41,779 nucleotides of DNA from Chroococcus sp. CMT-3BRIN-NPC107 (GCA_019359635.1 JAHHGY010000032.1:1-41779); one strand, 5' to 3'. Counted from the stretch's first letter, positions 8,430 through 17,954 are shown. Notes: generated from the letters alone by a model not told the origin. A program made the numbers and translations.

Positions 8430-9056
8430 ATGGAATGGCAGATAAACGATGCCCAAAATTTGGCATTAATTGACCGTGAAATTGGCGATTATGGATTTTC
8501 CCCCGCTCAGTACGAAATAGTTAGACGGGTAATTTATGCTACGGGGGACTTTGAATATAAATCTTTAATTCGATTTAGCGATCGCGCTTTACCTGCCGGA
8601 GCCGCCGCCCTAGCCGCTCGTAGTACCATTATTGTCGATTTGCCAATGGTACAAGTAGGCATCACATCTCATATTCAAAAGACTTTTGCAAATCCAGTTT
8701 ATTGTAGTGCAGATGCTCATAGTTGGAGCCAAAAAGAACAACTTAGCAGCAATTCTTGGGGAATTGAAACTTTAGCAAAAAGGTATCCCGAAGCAATCTT
8801 TGTGATCAGTCAAGGAAAAGCAGCATTGACAGCGCTACTAGAATTAATTGAATCGGAAGAAATTAGACCAGCTTTAGTAGTTGGTACGCCCGCAGGATTT
8901 GTTGACGTAGATGTAGCCAAACAACGCTTAAACGATTCTAACGTGCCTCATATTCGGATTGACGGACGCAAAGGTAGCGCGGTAGTCGCCACAGCCATTA
9001 TTAACGCTTTGGTAGAACTAGCTTGGCAAGCTTACGGACATGATGATGAAGGCTAA
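8430..9056 (+). CDS. cobH: Precorrin-8X methylmutase family protein (CobH/CbiC-like), catalytic His replaced by Tyr
   Basis: Members move a methyl group from C11 to C12 of precorrin-8X (or cobalt-precorrin-8) to give hydrogenobyrinate (or cobyrinate) in cobalamin synthesis. The 208-aa length is typical. Family features include IRFSDRALPAGAAALAA, TIIVDLPMVQVGIT, LVVGTPAGFVDVDVAKQ and the C-terminal IDGRKGSAVVATAIINAL. In Pseudomonas denitrificans CobH the catalytic residue is His43 in RMIHACG; the aligned motif here is RVIYATGD with Tyr36. That alignment is by eye. The enzyme may be a cyanobacterial variant, or a paralogue that binds rather than converts the corrin. It is monocistronic, 124 bp after gpsA, with no other cob gene nearby. 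Confidence 0.85.
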   Translation: MEWQINDAQNLALIDREIGDYGFSPAQYEIVRRVIYATGDFEYKSLIRFSDRALPAGAAALAARSTIIVDLPMVQVGITSHIQKTFANPVYCSADAHSWSQKEQLSSNSWGIETLAKRYPEAIFVISQGKAALTALLELIESEEIRPALVVGTPAGFVDVDVAKQRLNDSNVPHIRIDGRKGSAVVATAIINALVELAWQAYGHDDEG

Positions 9057-9106
9057 CTAAAAAAGCAAGCAATTTCTGACGGGAGTAACTACCATAAACC
9101 TAACAG

Positions 9107-9129
9107 CTATTAGCTGGCCTGGCTAATAG
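9107..9129 (+). promoter_or_regulatory. Inverted repeat upstream of phosphoketolase
   Basis: CTATTAGC (9107-9114) and GCTAATAG (9122-9129) form a perfect 8-bp stem with a 7-nt loop (TGGCCTG). It ends 32 bp before the phosphoketolase ATG. There is no T-run after it, so it looks more like an operator or a leader hairpin than a terminator. No regulator can be assigned. Confidence 0.35.
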
Positions 9130-9161
9130 ATAGCAAATCTAAAGTACAAAAGCACTCAATT

Positions 9162-11645
9162 ATGGTAGTAACGACTCTCCCACAAGCCCTGCTCCTAAGT
9201 ACAGAAGAACTGCATCAAATCAATGCCTACTGGCGGGCCGCAAATTACTTATCGGTCGGGCAAATATATTTGCAAGACAATCCATTACTGCGCGAACCGC
9301 TTTCAATCGAACACATCAAGCCCCGGCTGTTAGGTCATTGGGGAACAACCCCAGGTTTGAACTTTATTTACGTCCACCTCAACCGCCTAATTAAAGCTCA
9401 AGACTTGAACGTTATATACATAGCTGGTCCTGGTCATGGCGGTCCTGGGATAGTGGCAAATACTTATTTAGAGGGAACCTACAGCGAGGTTTATCCTCAT
9501 ATTTCCCCAGATTATGAAGGGATGAGAAAGCTGTTTAAGCAATTTTCTTTTCCCGGAGGCATCCCCAGTCATGTCGCGCCAGAAACCCCAGGCTCAATTC
9601 ACGAAGGGGGCGAACTTGGTTATTCCCTTTCTCACGCTTACGGTGCGGCTTTTGACAATCCCGATTTGATTGTTGCTTGTGTTGTTGGCGATGGCGAAGC
9701 AGAAACGGGTCCTTTAGCTACGGCTTGGCATAGTAACAAGTTTCTTAATCCGGCAACTGATGGCGCAGTTTTACCGATTTTGCACCTGAATGGTTACAAA
9801 ATTGCTAACCCAACAGTATTGGCGCGGATAAGTCATGAAGAATTAGAAAGCTTATTTATTGGCTACGGCTACAAGCCTTATTTTGTAGAGGGCTCGGAAC
9901 CAGAAGCCATGCACCAGTTGATGGCGGCAACTTTAGAAAAAGCGATTTTAGATATTAAAGAAATTTGGCACGAGGCGCGGACTAAAGGCTTTACAGTGCG
10001 TCCTCAGTACCCAATGATTATTCTTAAATCCCCCAAAGGCTGGACGGGACCCAAAGAAGTTGATGGCAAAAAAACCGAAGATTATTGGCGATCGCATCAA
10101 GTACCATTGGCTGAAATGGCAACCAAGCCCGAACACTTAAAATTGCTCGAACAGTGGATGAAAAGCTACAAAAGCGAAGAACTGTTCGATGAACATGGGA
10201 CTTTGATGCCCGAACTACAAGCTTTAGCACCCCAAGGAATCCGTCGGATGGGGGCTAATCCTCACGCTAACGGTGGTTTGCTACTTAAGGGTTTAGAATT
10301 ACCGGATTTTGCCGACTACGCTGTAGAGGTCGATAAGCCAGCGACTATTGTCGCTGAAGCTACCCGCGTTATGGGTGAGTTTTTGGGCGATGTAATGAAG
10401 CAAAACTTAGAAAGCCGCAACTTTCGAGTCATGGGCCCTGATGAAACTGCTTCTAATAGACTTAATGCTTTATTTGAGGCAAGCGATCGCACTTGGACGG
10501 CGCAGATTCTCCCGGAAGACGATCGTCTTGCTCCCGACGGCCGGATTATGGAGATACTGAGCGAACATACTTGTCAAGGTTGGTTAGAAGGTTATTTGCT
10601 GACAGGGAGACATGGGTTTTTCTCTTGCTACGAGGCTTTTATCCACATTATCGATTCTATGCTCAATCAACACGCCAAATGGTTGAAAACTACCCGTCAT
10701 ATTCCTTGGCGCAGACCGATCGCTTCCCTCAACTATTTGCTAACTTCCCACGTTTGGCGACAAGATCACAACGGTTTTTCTCATCAAGATCCGGGCTTTA
10801 TCGATCATGTAATGAACAAAAAGCCGGAGGTAATTCGGGTTTATTTACCACCCGATGCCAATACACTATTATCTGTCACCGATCATTGTCTGCGTAGCCG
10901 TAACTATGTCAACGTCATTGTTGCCGGAAAGCAACCAGCTTTGCAGTATTTGGATATGGATACGGCAATTAAGCACTGTACCAAAGGTATCGGAATTTGG
11001 GGTTGGGCGAGTAACGACCAAGGAATAGAACCCGACGTAGTGATGGCTTGTGCGGGGGATGTCCCGACTTTAGAAACTTTAGCGGCGGTAGACTTGCTTT
11101 ACAAACACTTCCCCGATCTTAAAGTCCGGGTGGTAAATGTAGTTGATTTAATGAAACTTTTACCAGAAAGCGAACATCCGCACGGCTTGAGCGATAAAGA
11201 CTTTGATTCTATCTTTACCCCCGATAAGCCAATTATCTTTGCTTTTCATGGCTATCCTTGGCTGATTCATCGCCTAACCTATCGGCGCACAAATCACCAT
11301 AACATTCATGTGCGGGGCTACAAAGAAGAAGGAACAACTACCACGCCCTTTGACATGGTGGTGTTGAATGAATTGGATCGTTTTAGCTTGGTAGATGATG
11401 CGATCGATCGCGTACCCAAACTTAAATACACCGCCGCCCACGTCAAACAGATGTTGCACGATAAAAGGATCGAACACAAGCATTATATCGCCGAGCATGG
11501 CGAAGATATGCCAGAGATTCTTAATTGGCAATGGCGTTATTACAGTGACTCCGAAGCAAAGGAAGCTCCGCCAAAAACTGATGGAGCGAGTAGTTCTACT
11601 CCTTCCCAAGAAGGCGGAGAAGGAGCAGCAAAGTCTAAGGGTTAA
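9162..11645 (+). CDS. xfp: Phosphoketolase (xylulose-5-P/fructose-6-P), ThDP-dependent
   Basis: Splits xylulose 5-phosphate (and usually fructose 6-phosphate) with phosphate into acetyl phosphate plus glyceraldehyde 3-phosphate or erythrose 4-phosphate. In cyanobacteria this gives a carbon-efficient route to acetyl-CoA beside the Calvin cycle. The 827-aa protein matches full-length family members: N-terminal GPGHGGPG (89-96), the ThDP/Mg motif GDGEAETGP (176-184), [27 protein letters not shown], and the C-terminal [16 protein letters not shown]. The last 25 residues are a low-complexity Ser/Gly/Lys tail outside the conserved fold. The start ATG at 9162 is in good register with family N-termini. 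Acetate kinase, often its partner, is not adjacent. A stem-loop terminator follows. Confidence 0.96.
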   Translation: MVVTTLPQALLLSTEELHQINAYWRAANYLSVGQIYLQDNPLLREPLSIEHIKPRLLGHWGTTPGLNFIYVHLNRLIKAQDLNVIYIAGPGHGGPGIVANTYLEGTYSEVYPHISPDYEGMRKLFKQFSFPGGIPSHVAPETPGSIHEGGELGYSLSHAYGAAFDNPDLIVACVVGDGEAETGPLATAWHSNKFLNPATDGAVLPILHLNGYKIANPTVLARISHEELESLFIGYGYKPYFVEGSEPEAMHQLMAATLEKAILDIKEIWHEARTKGFTVRPQYPMIILKSPKGWTGPKEVDGKKTEDYWRSHQVPLAEMATKPEHLKLLEQWMKSYKSEELFDEHGTLMPELQALAPQGIRRMGANPHANGGLLLKGLELPDFADYAVEVDKPATIVAEATRVMGEFLGDVMKQNLESRNFRVMGPDETASNRLNALFEASDRTWTAQILPEDDRLAPDGRIMEILSEHTCQGWLEGYLLTGRHGFFSCYEAFIHIIDSMLNQHAKWLKTTRHIPWRRPIASLNYLLTSHVWRQDHNGFSHQDPGFIDHVMNKKPEVIRVYLPPDANTLLSVTDHCLRSRNYVNVIVAGKQPALQYLDMDTAIKHCTKGIGIWGWASNDQGIEPDVVMACAGDVPTLETLAAVDLLYKHFPDLKVRVVNVVDLMKLLPESEHPHGLSDKDFDSIFTPDKPIIFAFHGYPWLIHRLTYRRTNHHNIHVRGYKEEGTTTTPFDMVVLNELDRFSLVDDAIDRVPKLKYTAAHVKQMLHDKRIEHKHYIAEHGEDMPEILNWQWRYYSDSEAKEAPPKTDGASSSTPSQEGGEGAAKSKG

Positions 11646-11656
11646 TTTTACCTAAA

Positions 11657-11680
11657 CCCCTTTTTTTACAAGGAAAGGGG
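11657..11680 (+). terminator. Likely terminator after phosphoketolase
   Basis: CCCCTTT (11657-11663) and AAAGGGG (11674-11680) form a 7-bp stem 12 bp after the stop. The downstream sequence AGTAATTTTC is only moderately T-rich. It belongs to the same CCCCTTTT...AAGGGG style of intergenic palindrome seen after lpdA. Confidence 0.5.
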
Positions 11681-11726
11681 AGTAATTTTCTCAAAGTATA
11701 GTTTGGTCAAGTCTAGTGAAATCCCC

Positions 11727-11759
11727 CCAGCCTTGCCTTCTTAAAGAGGGCAAGGCTGG
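11727..11759. repeat. Perfect 11-bp stem-loop in the phosphoketolase/MlaE intergenic region
   Basis: CCAGCCTTGCC (11727-11737) is exactly complementary to GGCAAGGCTGG (11749-11759), with an 11-nt loop, TTCTTAAAGAG. No T-run follows. It lies between two convergent genes, so it could act as a shared terminator or be one copy of a dispersed palindromic element; a second copy was not seen in this window. The rest of 11760-11904 holds only a smaller palindrome (CCAGAA/TTCTGG near 11823) followed by TTTTT. Confidence 0.5.
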
Positions 11760-11904
11760 TTCATAATTAGTAGTATCAAACAATGGCGTTGCCCAATTGG
11801 TAATGGGATAAAGCAGGTGAAACCAGAAATTCTGGCTTTTTCGTAAACCAACTATTGAAAATCATCACACTTTCAGCAACGCCCAAACAATTGGTGCTGA
11901 TTAA

Positions 11905-12699
11905 TTACAACACCGCGCTACCGCTTCCCTGAAACATCACTAGGGTTAAAAGAAAATTGCTGATAAAAATTGCTAGTAAAGCCGTAACTACGGCGGCGGT
12001 GGTAGATTGCCCCACACCCTTAGCGCCTCCGGTAGTTGTTAAGCCCCAGCTACAGCCAATTACAGCAATTAAAGCGCCAAAAAAAGAGGCTTTAATTACA
12101 GCGCTACATAAATCCCAAACGCTAACGAAGTTTTGGACAGAATCAAAAAACACATTTTGAGACAAGTTGTATAAGTTATTTGCTACCAAAAAGCCCCCAA
12201 TTAATCCCGTAACTAAAAAGATCAGCGTTAAAACTGGCATCATTAAGCAGCAAGCAATGGTACGGGGAACTACCAAGTAATCAATCGGATCGGTTTTGAG
12301 GATGTAAAGCGCGTCAATTTGTTCAGTGACTCGCATCGTGCCAATTTCTGCGGCAAAAGCCGAACATACTCTACCCGCCAGCACTACGGCGGCAATTACT
12401 GGGGCAAGTTCTCTCGTCAAGGCGATCGCTAAAACTCCTCCCACTGCCTGTACTGCCCCAAAATTAATAAATTCTCTAGCTACTTGAATTGTAAAAACCA
12501 TCCCCACAAACGCGGCGGTGACGATGACAATTAGCAATGATTCTGGCCCAACGGCTGCCATTTGATCGATAGTATTGCGGCGATGAATTTTGACTTTGAG
12601 CAAGTGAAACAATACTTGTCCGCCTAGCAAAATCGCTGATAGTAAGCGCTGACCCCATACTCTTAAGCTTGAGCTTTGCACATTCTTTGCCTGCTGCAA
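11905..12699 (-). CDS. MlaE-type ABC transporter permease (lipid transport)
   Basis: Membrane permease of the MlaE/YrbE (DUF140) family, which works with an Mla ATPase and an MCE-domain protein to move lipids between the inner and outer membranes. The 264-aa protein has an N-terminal interfacial helix and about five transmembrane segments. Family signatures seen include LIVIVTAAFVGMVFTIQVA, the LTRELAPVIAAVVLAGRV loop with its conserved Glu, IGTMRVTEQIDAL, and DPIDYLVVPRTIA. The start ATG at 12699 gives a short polar lead before the fold. No ATPase or MCE gene is adjacent; in cyanobacteria these parts are often scattered. The substrate is inferred from the family. Confidence 0.9.
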   Translation of the reverse strand: MQQAKNVQSSSLRVWGQRLLSAILLGGQVLFHLLKVKIHRRNTIDQMAAVGPESLLIVIVTAAFVGMVFTIQVAREFINFGAVQAVGGVLAIALTRELAPVIAAVVLAGRVCSAFAAEIGTMRVTEQIDALYILKTDPIDYLVVPRTIACCLMMPVLTLIFLVTGLIGGFLVANNLYNLSQNVFFDSVQNFVSVWDLCSAVIKASFFGALIAVIGCSWGLTTTGGAKGVGQSTTAAVVTALLAIFISNFLLTLVMFQGSGSAVL

Positions 12700-13001
12700 A
12701 AGCTTTATTGTACCTATTTACTAGCCCGTACTTTTCTATAACTTGTTCTCATAATTACCTTTTGCCCAAAAACTGCTAATTTCTCCAAAAAATTGCCTAA
12801 ATGTAGCCCAAAAGACTTTTCTGGATAGTCTATATGCTTAAGGTATCTAATACGCACCTATACATTACTTTGGAGTAGTTTACAAAACTTTTAATGAAAA
12901 CTTAAGATTGTTGAAGGCATAGTTACCTATAGCGCGATCGCGTTTATTGTAGAAAATAGCCTTTGTCCAAAAACTTTTGCATTGAGTTAACTAACGAAAT
13001 T

Positions 13002-13301
13002 ATGCAGCAGATGAGCATTTTACCAAGTTTTCGCCCTACCCTGGCGCTAACAATCGTTTTTAGCTTTGTAGCTCCGATATTCTTAGTATCTGGGCTGCTA
13101 GTTAGTTTTTCCTTAATTGGTCATTTACCAAGACTTGCAGCATTTTCCGCAGCCATAAGTCGAGGTATAATCGAGTTTTTAGCCGCCTTCGGTAGTGGTA
13201 ATTCCTGGAGAGGAATAGCAATTATTGGTTTAGCTTGTAGCTTTGTCGGCGCATTATTTGATACCTATACGTTTTACCGCTATCGCAAGCTGCGTAATTA
13301 A
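13002..13301 (+). CDS. Small two-helix membrane protein, unknown function
   Basis: About 99 aa from the ATG at 13002. Upstream extension to a TTG at 12963 is possible but would add an unconserved-looking polar stretch; another ATG lies at 13011. Two to three hydrophobic segments are seen: LALTIVFSFVAPIFLVSGLL near the N-terminus, a short amphipathic middle, and IAIIGLACSFVGALF near the end, finishing with the basic tail YRYRKLRN. The family is not recognised; it looks like a conserved cyanobacterial hypothetical protein. Its stop codon interlocks with that of the convergent ppx gene (TTAA, 13298-13301). Confidence 0.6.
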   Translation: MQQMSILPSFRPTLALTIVFSFVAPIFLVSGLLVSFSLIGHLPRLAAFSAAISRGIIEFLAAFGSGNSWRGIAIIGLACSFVGALFDTYTFYRYRKLRN

Positions 13302-14938
13302 GCTTTAAGGTAAATAGGCGTGCGATCTAAACTTGCCGTTAATTTAACGCCGTACTCTGCCTCAAAAATTGCTTTTTTGGTGTCTAAGCTCCATAACTCT
13401 AAAGCACAGTCATCATTAGCATTTGCGGCTTTAAGGTAAAGGTAAAGTTCTTGAGTTGTCGGATCGTACTTGCAACGTAATTGACTAATAGCGCCAATTT
13501 GTCGTCGATCTAAAGCCACCGCCAAGCGTAAAAAGGCGCTAACTTGGCTGACTAGCTGGCGGGAGTTCTTGGATAAATTGCGATAATTTTCGTGCTTTTT
13601 CTTAGGAGCGCTGCGGCGATGATAACGGGCAATATTCGCAATAATTTCTAGCTCAGTTTCGGTGTAGCCGAGTAATTCACCATAACGAATTAGATAGTAA
13701 GAATGTTTGTGATGGGCAGCATGATTGACATGGTAGCCGCAATTATGCAGCATAGCCGCCGCCCACAATAGTTGTCTTTCTTCTACTCCCCAATTATGCA
13801 GCTTGCCTTGGAGTTGGTCGAATAGAGCAATCGCAAAACTGGCAACGCGATCGCTATGATCTAAGTTAACCTGATATTTTTGCGCTGTTTTAATCACATT
13901 TCTTTGCCGAATGGAGCTTTGGTAGCGCAAACGATCTTCTATTAAACCGTGAGCCAGCATCCAGTTAACGATAATCCCTTCTCGCAGACTTCGTTCGCAA
14001 ACTGTCAGCGTATCTATGCTCAAAAGCTTCATAGCTTCAAGTAAAATAATTGCTCCAGCTAAGATAATTTCCGAACGGCTTTCCGAAATCCCAGCAATGG
14101 CGGCTCTTTCTGTATAATTAAGCTTTCGCAGCCGATTAACTATATCCTGTAAGTCTTTGAGGCTAAGTTGATATCCGGTAAGTGGTGAAGGAGTTAGCCC
14201 TAATTTTTCTCGCGCATTAATAGTTGCTAGAGTCTCTATAGTGCCAGCAGTACCAACCAAACGGGCAACTTCACCCGGCTGCAAAAAGGCGCGTAACTCC
14301 TCAATAGGGCGCTCTAGAGCGCCGCGCACATGGGCAGTTAAATAGTTAAATTCGCGATCGCTAATTGGATCTGTAGTGATGCGTTCGGTAGTTAGGCGCA
14401 CCGCTCCAATTTTGGTACTGCTAAGACTTCGCGCTTCGTGACTATCTCCCAAAATCAACTCTGTAGAACCGCCACCAATATCAATAATAATATGGGATCG
14501 ATCGTTAAATTCCATCCCCGATAATACGCCAAGATAGATCCGTCTAGCTTCTTCTTGACCAGAAATTAAATCAACTTTTAGCCCTAATTGTTCGTCTACT
14601 TGCTGCAAAAACTCTTTACCGTTAGGCGCTTCTCGCACGGCGCTAGTAGCTACCGCAATCGTTGTATTGGCGTTGTGAGTTTTAGCAATTTCTTGAAAAC
14701 GGCTAAGAGTGGCGATCGCTCGTTTGATTACTTCTAACTTTAAGTTTCCTGTTATTAGATCGCGATCGCCTAATCTTACAGGCTCTTTTTCTCTGGCAAT
14801 AATTGTAAAAGTTGGTAGTGTCGGCTCGACTTTTACTACCACCATATGTAAAGAATTTGTCCCCAAGTCAATAGCAGCGAGGATTTGTTGCTCAACTTGA
14901 GTTGGAATCAGCCAACTTGCGGAAACAGAATTAACCAT
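13298..14938 (-). CDS. ppx: Exopolyphosphatase / Ppx-GppA phosphatase
   Basis: Removes terminal phosphates from polyphosphate and/or converts pppGpp to ppGpp. The 546-aa protein has the actin-like ATPase fold with AAIDLGTNSLHMVVVKV (first phosphate loop) and IIIDIGGGSTELILG (second phosphate loop), and the catalytic glutamate region AVATSAVREAPNG. The C-terminal half is the HD-like domain of long Ppx proteins (LLWAAAMLHNCGYHVNH...HHKHSYYLI), with Asn where a true HD enzyme would have Asp. Length fits E. coli Ppx (513 aa). Start ATG at 14938. Polyphosphate is the likelier substrate, but this cannot be settled here. It is divergent from the prenyltransferase gene. Confidence 0.92.
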   Translation of the reverse strand: MVNSVSASWLIPTQVEQQILAAIDLGTNSLHMVVVKVEPTLPTFTIIAREKEPVRLGDRDLITGNLKLEVIKRAIATLSRFQEIAKTHNANTTIAVATSAVREAPNGKEFLQQVDEQLGLKVDLISGQEEARRIYLGVLSGMEFNDRSHIIIDIGGGSTELILGDSHEARSLSSTKIGAVRLTTERITTDPISDREFNYLTAHVRGALERPIEELRAFLQPGEVARLVGTAGTIETLATINAREKLGLTPSPLTGYQLSLKDLQDIVNRLRKLNYTERAAIAGISESRSEIILAGAIILLEAMKLLSIDTLTVCERSLREGIIVNWMLAHGLIEDRLRYQSSIRQRNVIKTAQKYQVNLDHSDRVASFAIALFDQLQGKLHNWGVEERQLLWAAAMLHNCGYHVNHAAHHKHSYYLIRYGELLGYTETELEIIANIARYHRRSAPKKKHENYRNLSKNSRQLVSQVSAFLRLAVALDRRQIGAISQLRCKYDPTTQELYLYLKAANANDDCALELWSLDTKKAIFEAEYGVKLTASLDRTPIYLKA

Positions 14939-15018
14939 GTAGATTTACCACCCAGCACCCAGACTCATAAACAACGATATTGTATAAATGGCAAACAAAA
15001 TTAGTTATTTTTTATCCT

Positions 15019-15903
15019 ATGACGATCGCCCAAACAGAAAAAACTCCCGTACCAATTTGGCTTGCTATTGTTAAACTTTTACGCTGGGATAAGCCCGCCG
15101 GACGTTTAATATTAATGATTCCGGCTTTGTGGGCGGTGTTTTTGGCCGCAAAAGGTTCGCCACCATTGCCTTTAGTCGGTGCGATCGTTTTCGGGACTTT
15201 AGCCACCAGTGCGGCGGGATGCGTAGTCAATGATTTGTGGGATCGAAACATCGATTCCCAAGTAGAGAGAACCCGCAATCGCCCTCTAGCAACACGTTCT
15301 CTCTCGGTTAAAGTGGGTTTTGGCGTAGCAATCGTTGCTTTAATTTGTGCTTGGGCGATCGCATCCTACCTGAATCCGTTAAGTTTTTGGCTATCGGTAG
15401 CCGCAGTTCCCGTAATTGTCCTTTATCCCGCCGCTAAACGAGTGTTTCCCGTGCCGCAATTAGTCATGGCGATCGCTTGGGGTTTTGCAGTTTTAATTAG
15501 CTGGAGTAGTGTTACAGCAAGTTTAGATAAAGCAACGTGGTTGCTATGGGGGGCAACGGTGCTGTGGGCATTGGGTTTCGATACAATATATGCAATGAGC
15601 GATCGCGAGGACGATCGCAAACTAGGGGTAAATTCTAGCGCTTTATTTTTTGGCAGCTACGCACCAATGGCAGTATTGATATGTTTTGCACTTACAGTTT
15701 TACTTATGGGTTGGCTGGGAGTAACAATGCAGCTAAACTTTGCTTTTTGGCTTACTTTAGGACTTGCGGCGATTTCTTGGGCTTGGCAATACACGCGGTT
15801 AAAAAATCCCTCAATGCTTTCTAGCGCTTACGGCGAGATGTTCCGTCAAAATGTGTGGATTGGATTTATTTTACTTGCGGGAATGATTGCCGGAGTTGTG
15901 TAG
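15019..15903 (+). CDS. 4-hydroxybenzoate polyprenyltransferase (UbiA family)
   Basis: Integral membrane enzyme that attaches a solanesyl-type chain to 4-hydroxybenzoate, the committed step to plastoquinone in cyanobacteria. From the ATG at 15019 it is 294 aa with about eight or nine transmembrane helices. Both prenyl-diphosphate/Mg motifs are present: NDLWDRNID (residues 71-79, NDxxDxxxD) and AMSDREDDRKLG (about 192-203). The N-terminal LRWDKPAGRLILMIPALWA is typical of the UbiA subfamily rather than chlorophyll synthase or homogentisate prenyltransferase. A TTG 13 codons upstream (14980) is in frame but adds nothing family-like. The head-group assignment rests on the subfamily pattern. Confidence 0.88.
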   Translation: MTIAQTEKTPVPIWLAIVKLLRWDKPAGRLILMIPALWAVFLAAKGSPPLPLVGAIVFGTLATSAAGCVVNDLWDRNIDSQVERTRNRPLATRSLSVKVGFGVAIVALICAWAIASYLNPLSFWLSVAAVPVIVLYPAAKRVFPVPQLVMAIAWGFAVLISWSSVTASLDKATWLLWGATVLWALGFDTIYAMSDREDDRKLGVNSSALFFGSYAPMAVLICFALTVLLMGWLGVTMQLNFAFWLTLGLAAISWAWQYTRLKNPSMLSSAYGEMFRQNVWIGFILLAGMIAGVV

Positions 15904-15977
15904 ATAATTCTAATTGCACCGATCCCCAAATAAACTTATATTTTTATAGTCTACAAAGCACGTTTTCCATTTAACTC

Positions 15978-16790
15978 ATGAAGTCTTATCTCGCCGCCGC
16001 AATTCAAATGACTAGCCTGCCCGATCTTGAAAAAAACTTAGTTCAGGCTGAAGAATTAATCGAACTTGCCAGGAGACAGGGCGCGGAGTTAATTACATTA
16101 CCAGAAAACTTTTCGTTTTTGGGAGAGGAAGTAGATAAAATCGCTCAAGCAGAAGCGATTGCTCAAAGTAGCGAAAAATTCCTCAAAACAATGGCTCAAC
16201 GCTTCCAAGTAACTATTTTAGGCGGCGGTTTTCCCGTTCCCGTAGATGCAGATAAAGTCTACAATACTGCCTTACTAATTGACCCCAACGGTCAAGAAAT
16301 TGCTCGCTACAAAAAAGTTCATTTATTTGATGTCAACTTACCCGACGGCAATACCTACCGCGAATCTAAAACCGTCATGGCTGGTACAACTATGCCCCAA
16401 GTCTATAACTCAAAAGATTTAGGCAATTTAGGTTTATCAGTTTGCTACGATGTGCGTTTCCCCGAACTTTACCGTCACTTAGCAAATAAAGGCGCAGACA
16501 TAGTATTTATTCCCGCAGCTTTTACCGCCTATACAGGCAAAGATCATTGGCAAATTCTTCTCCAAGCAAGAGCCATTGAAAACACCTGTTACGTGATTGC
16601 GCCAGCCCAAACGGGACAACACTATGCTTTGCGTCAAACCCACGGTCACGCCATGATTATCGACCCCTGGGGCGTTATTTTAGCCGATGCCGGAGATAAA
16701 CCAGGCTGTGCGATCGCCGAAATTTCTCCTACTCGTCTCGAACAAGTCCGCCGTCAGATGCCATCATTGCAACACCGCATATTTTTCTAA
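15978..16790 (+). CDS. Nitrilase-superfamily amidohydrolase, Nit1/deaminated-glutathione-amidase type
   Basis: Cytosolic carbon-nitrogen hydrolase of 270 aa. The catalytic triad is complete: Glu43 (LPENFSFLGE), Lys113 (YKKVHLFDVNLPDG) and Cys156 (LSVCYDVRFPELYR). The pattern KKVHLFDVNLP...YRES and CYDVRFPELYR is that of the Nit1/NitFhit branch, whose members hydrolyse deaminated glutathione made by side reactions of aminotransferases; so metabolite repair is likelier than true nitrile hydrolysis. ATG start at 15978, 74 bp after the prenyltransferase, so co-transcription is possible. A palindromic repeat begins one base after the stop codon. Confidence 0.88.
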   Translation: MKSYLAAAIQMTSLPDLEKNLVQAEELIELARRQGAELITLPENFSFLGEEVDKIAQAEAIAQSSEKFLKTMAQRFQVTILGGGFPVPVDADKVYNTALLIDPNGQEIARYKKVHLFDVNLPDGNTYRESKTVMAGTTMPQVYNSKDLGNLGLSVCYDVRFPELYRHLANKGADIVFIPAAFTAYTGKDHWQILLQARAIENTCYVIAPAQTGQHYALRQTHGHAMIIDPWGVILADAGDKPGCAIAEISPTRLEQVRRQMPSLQHRIFF

Positions 16791-16821
16791 AGTAGAGACG
16801 TTGCACTGCAAGGTCTCTACT
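16791..16821. repeat. Palindromic intergenic repeat (GTAGAGAC type)
   Basis: AGTAGAGAC (16791-16799) pairs perfectly with GTCTCTACT (16813-16821); the inner TTGC/GCAA also pairs around ACT, with one G-G mismatch. GTAGAGACGTTGCA...-type palindromes are scattered between genes in many cyanobacteria. Its GTCTCTAC arm is also found in the rnpB hairpin at 2725-2732. Placed right after the nitrilase stop and about 90 bp from the end of the convergent AEC gene, it could terminate either. Confidence 0.65.
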
Positions 16822-16908
16822 CCAATTCGATATCCCAAAAGGCTGCTTCAACCTTAATTTTAAAGTTGAAATTTTAGCAAAACAAAATTTCAACTTTTAC
16901 AAACGTCT

Positions 16909-17829
16909 TTAGCTAAATAGCCATAACCAAATTGGCAAAGTTACGAGCAATCCTCCAGAACCCAAAGCTAAAGCCGTAACGCTCAAATCGCGGTCGAGAT
17001 CGTAAACTTCGGCAATTACTAAAGTAGCAAAAGCAGGAGGCATTGCCATCTGTAAAACGATCGCTAATCTCGTCGCCCCCGTTACCCCAAACCAAGACAA
17101 AATACTCCCTAAAAGTAACGGTACTACAAGCATTTTGATACTTAAACTAATAGATGCTTTTGGTAAACTGTGCCAAGAATTTAGCTGACGCAGACGCATA
17201 CCAATTAACACCAACGACAAAGCAACGATCGCCCAACCTAAAGTATTTAAAATTGTCTCAACAATAGTAGGTAAAGGAACTTGACGCAAAAGCAACCCTA
17301 CGCCAAAACCCCATAAACTAGGATTAATGGCGATTGCTTTTACTAACTGCCATTGACTTTGAACTCCATCACCGTAAACCGCCGCGATCGCAACTCCCAA
17401 TCCCCAAACCCCCAAGGAAGTCCCTAGTAAGTCGTAAAATAACGCATAGCCAAAGTATTGAGTACCTACAAACGCTAAAGTTACTGGATAGCCCAAATAA
17501 CCAGTGTTTCCTGCCATTGCCGCCAAAATAAAACTACCTTGGGTTGGTCGCTGCCAAGAAGTTAAAACATTTTTTTTGTCAGTTTGCCAATTTATCCAAA
17601 CCCACGCTAAACCCGCCCCGAAAAAAATTGCCATCCAAGCAAACATTGCCGCAACCCAAATAGCTCCCGATAAATCGGCTTGGCGCAAAAAAGCCATAAT
17701 GCTAAGGGGAACACCAACCCAAAATAAAAATTGTCCCAAGTAAAGAGGAATAATTGGGGAAAGTTTGCCACCCATAAACCCTAATGAAACTAAGGCAATT
17801 AGCGGTAGATAGAGTTGTAAAAGCTTCAT
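16909..17829 (-). CDS. AEC-family (auxin efflux carrier-like) membrane transporter
   Basis: A 306-aa integral membrane protein with about ten hydrophobic segments. It fits the bacterial AEC permeases (Mem_trans), which carry small organic acids or amino acids by a sodium or proton gradient. Visible features include FLFWVGVPLSIMAFL early, the central AGNTGYLGYPVTLAFVG crossover with the conserved Asn-Thr-Gly-Pro helix break, and VLQMAMPPAFATLVIAEVYDLD near the end, where the unwound substrate helix lies in this family. The ATG at 17829 is preferred over a TTG two codons earlier. The substrate is unknown and neighbours give no hint. Confidence 0.8.
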   Translation of the reverse strand: MKLLQLYLPLIALVSLGFMGGKLSPIIPLYLGQFLFWVGVPLSIMAFLRQADLSGAIWVAAMFAWMAIFFGAGLAWVWINWQTDKKNVLTSWQRPTQGSFILAAMAGNTGYLGYPVTLAFVGTQYFGYALFYDLLGTSLGVWGLGVAIAAVYGDGVQSQWQLVKAIAINPSLWGFGVGLLLRQVPLPTIVETILNTLGWAIVALSLVLIGMRLRQLNSWHSLPKASISLSIKMLVVPLLLGSILSWFGVTGATRLAIVLQMAMPPAFATLVIAEVYDLDRDLSVTALALGSGGLLVTLPIWLWLFS

Positions 17830-17954
17830 CAGCAACCGAAATATAAAGATACTTTAAATATATTCATCAAGGTTTTACAGTAAAGCCTCGGCACTTAATT
17901 ACCCCTTAGTCTAAAATTGGCTAATGGCGAGTCAACAAGTGCAGGAGTTGGTTT

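Noticed and set aside
10493..10897. A 134-codon plus-strand frame inside the phosphoketolase gene
   Set aside because: The main frame is a clear full-length enzyme; this is an out-of-frame shadow.
11274..11609. A 111-codon minus-strand frame opposite the end of phosphoketolase
   Set aside because: Antisense shadow of conserved coding sequence with no own start signals.
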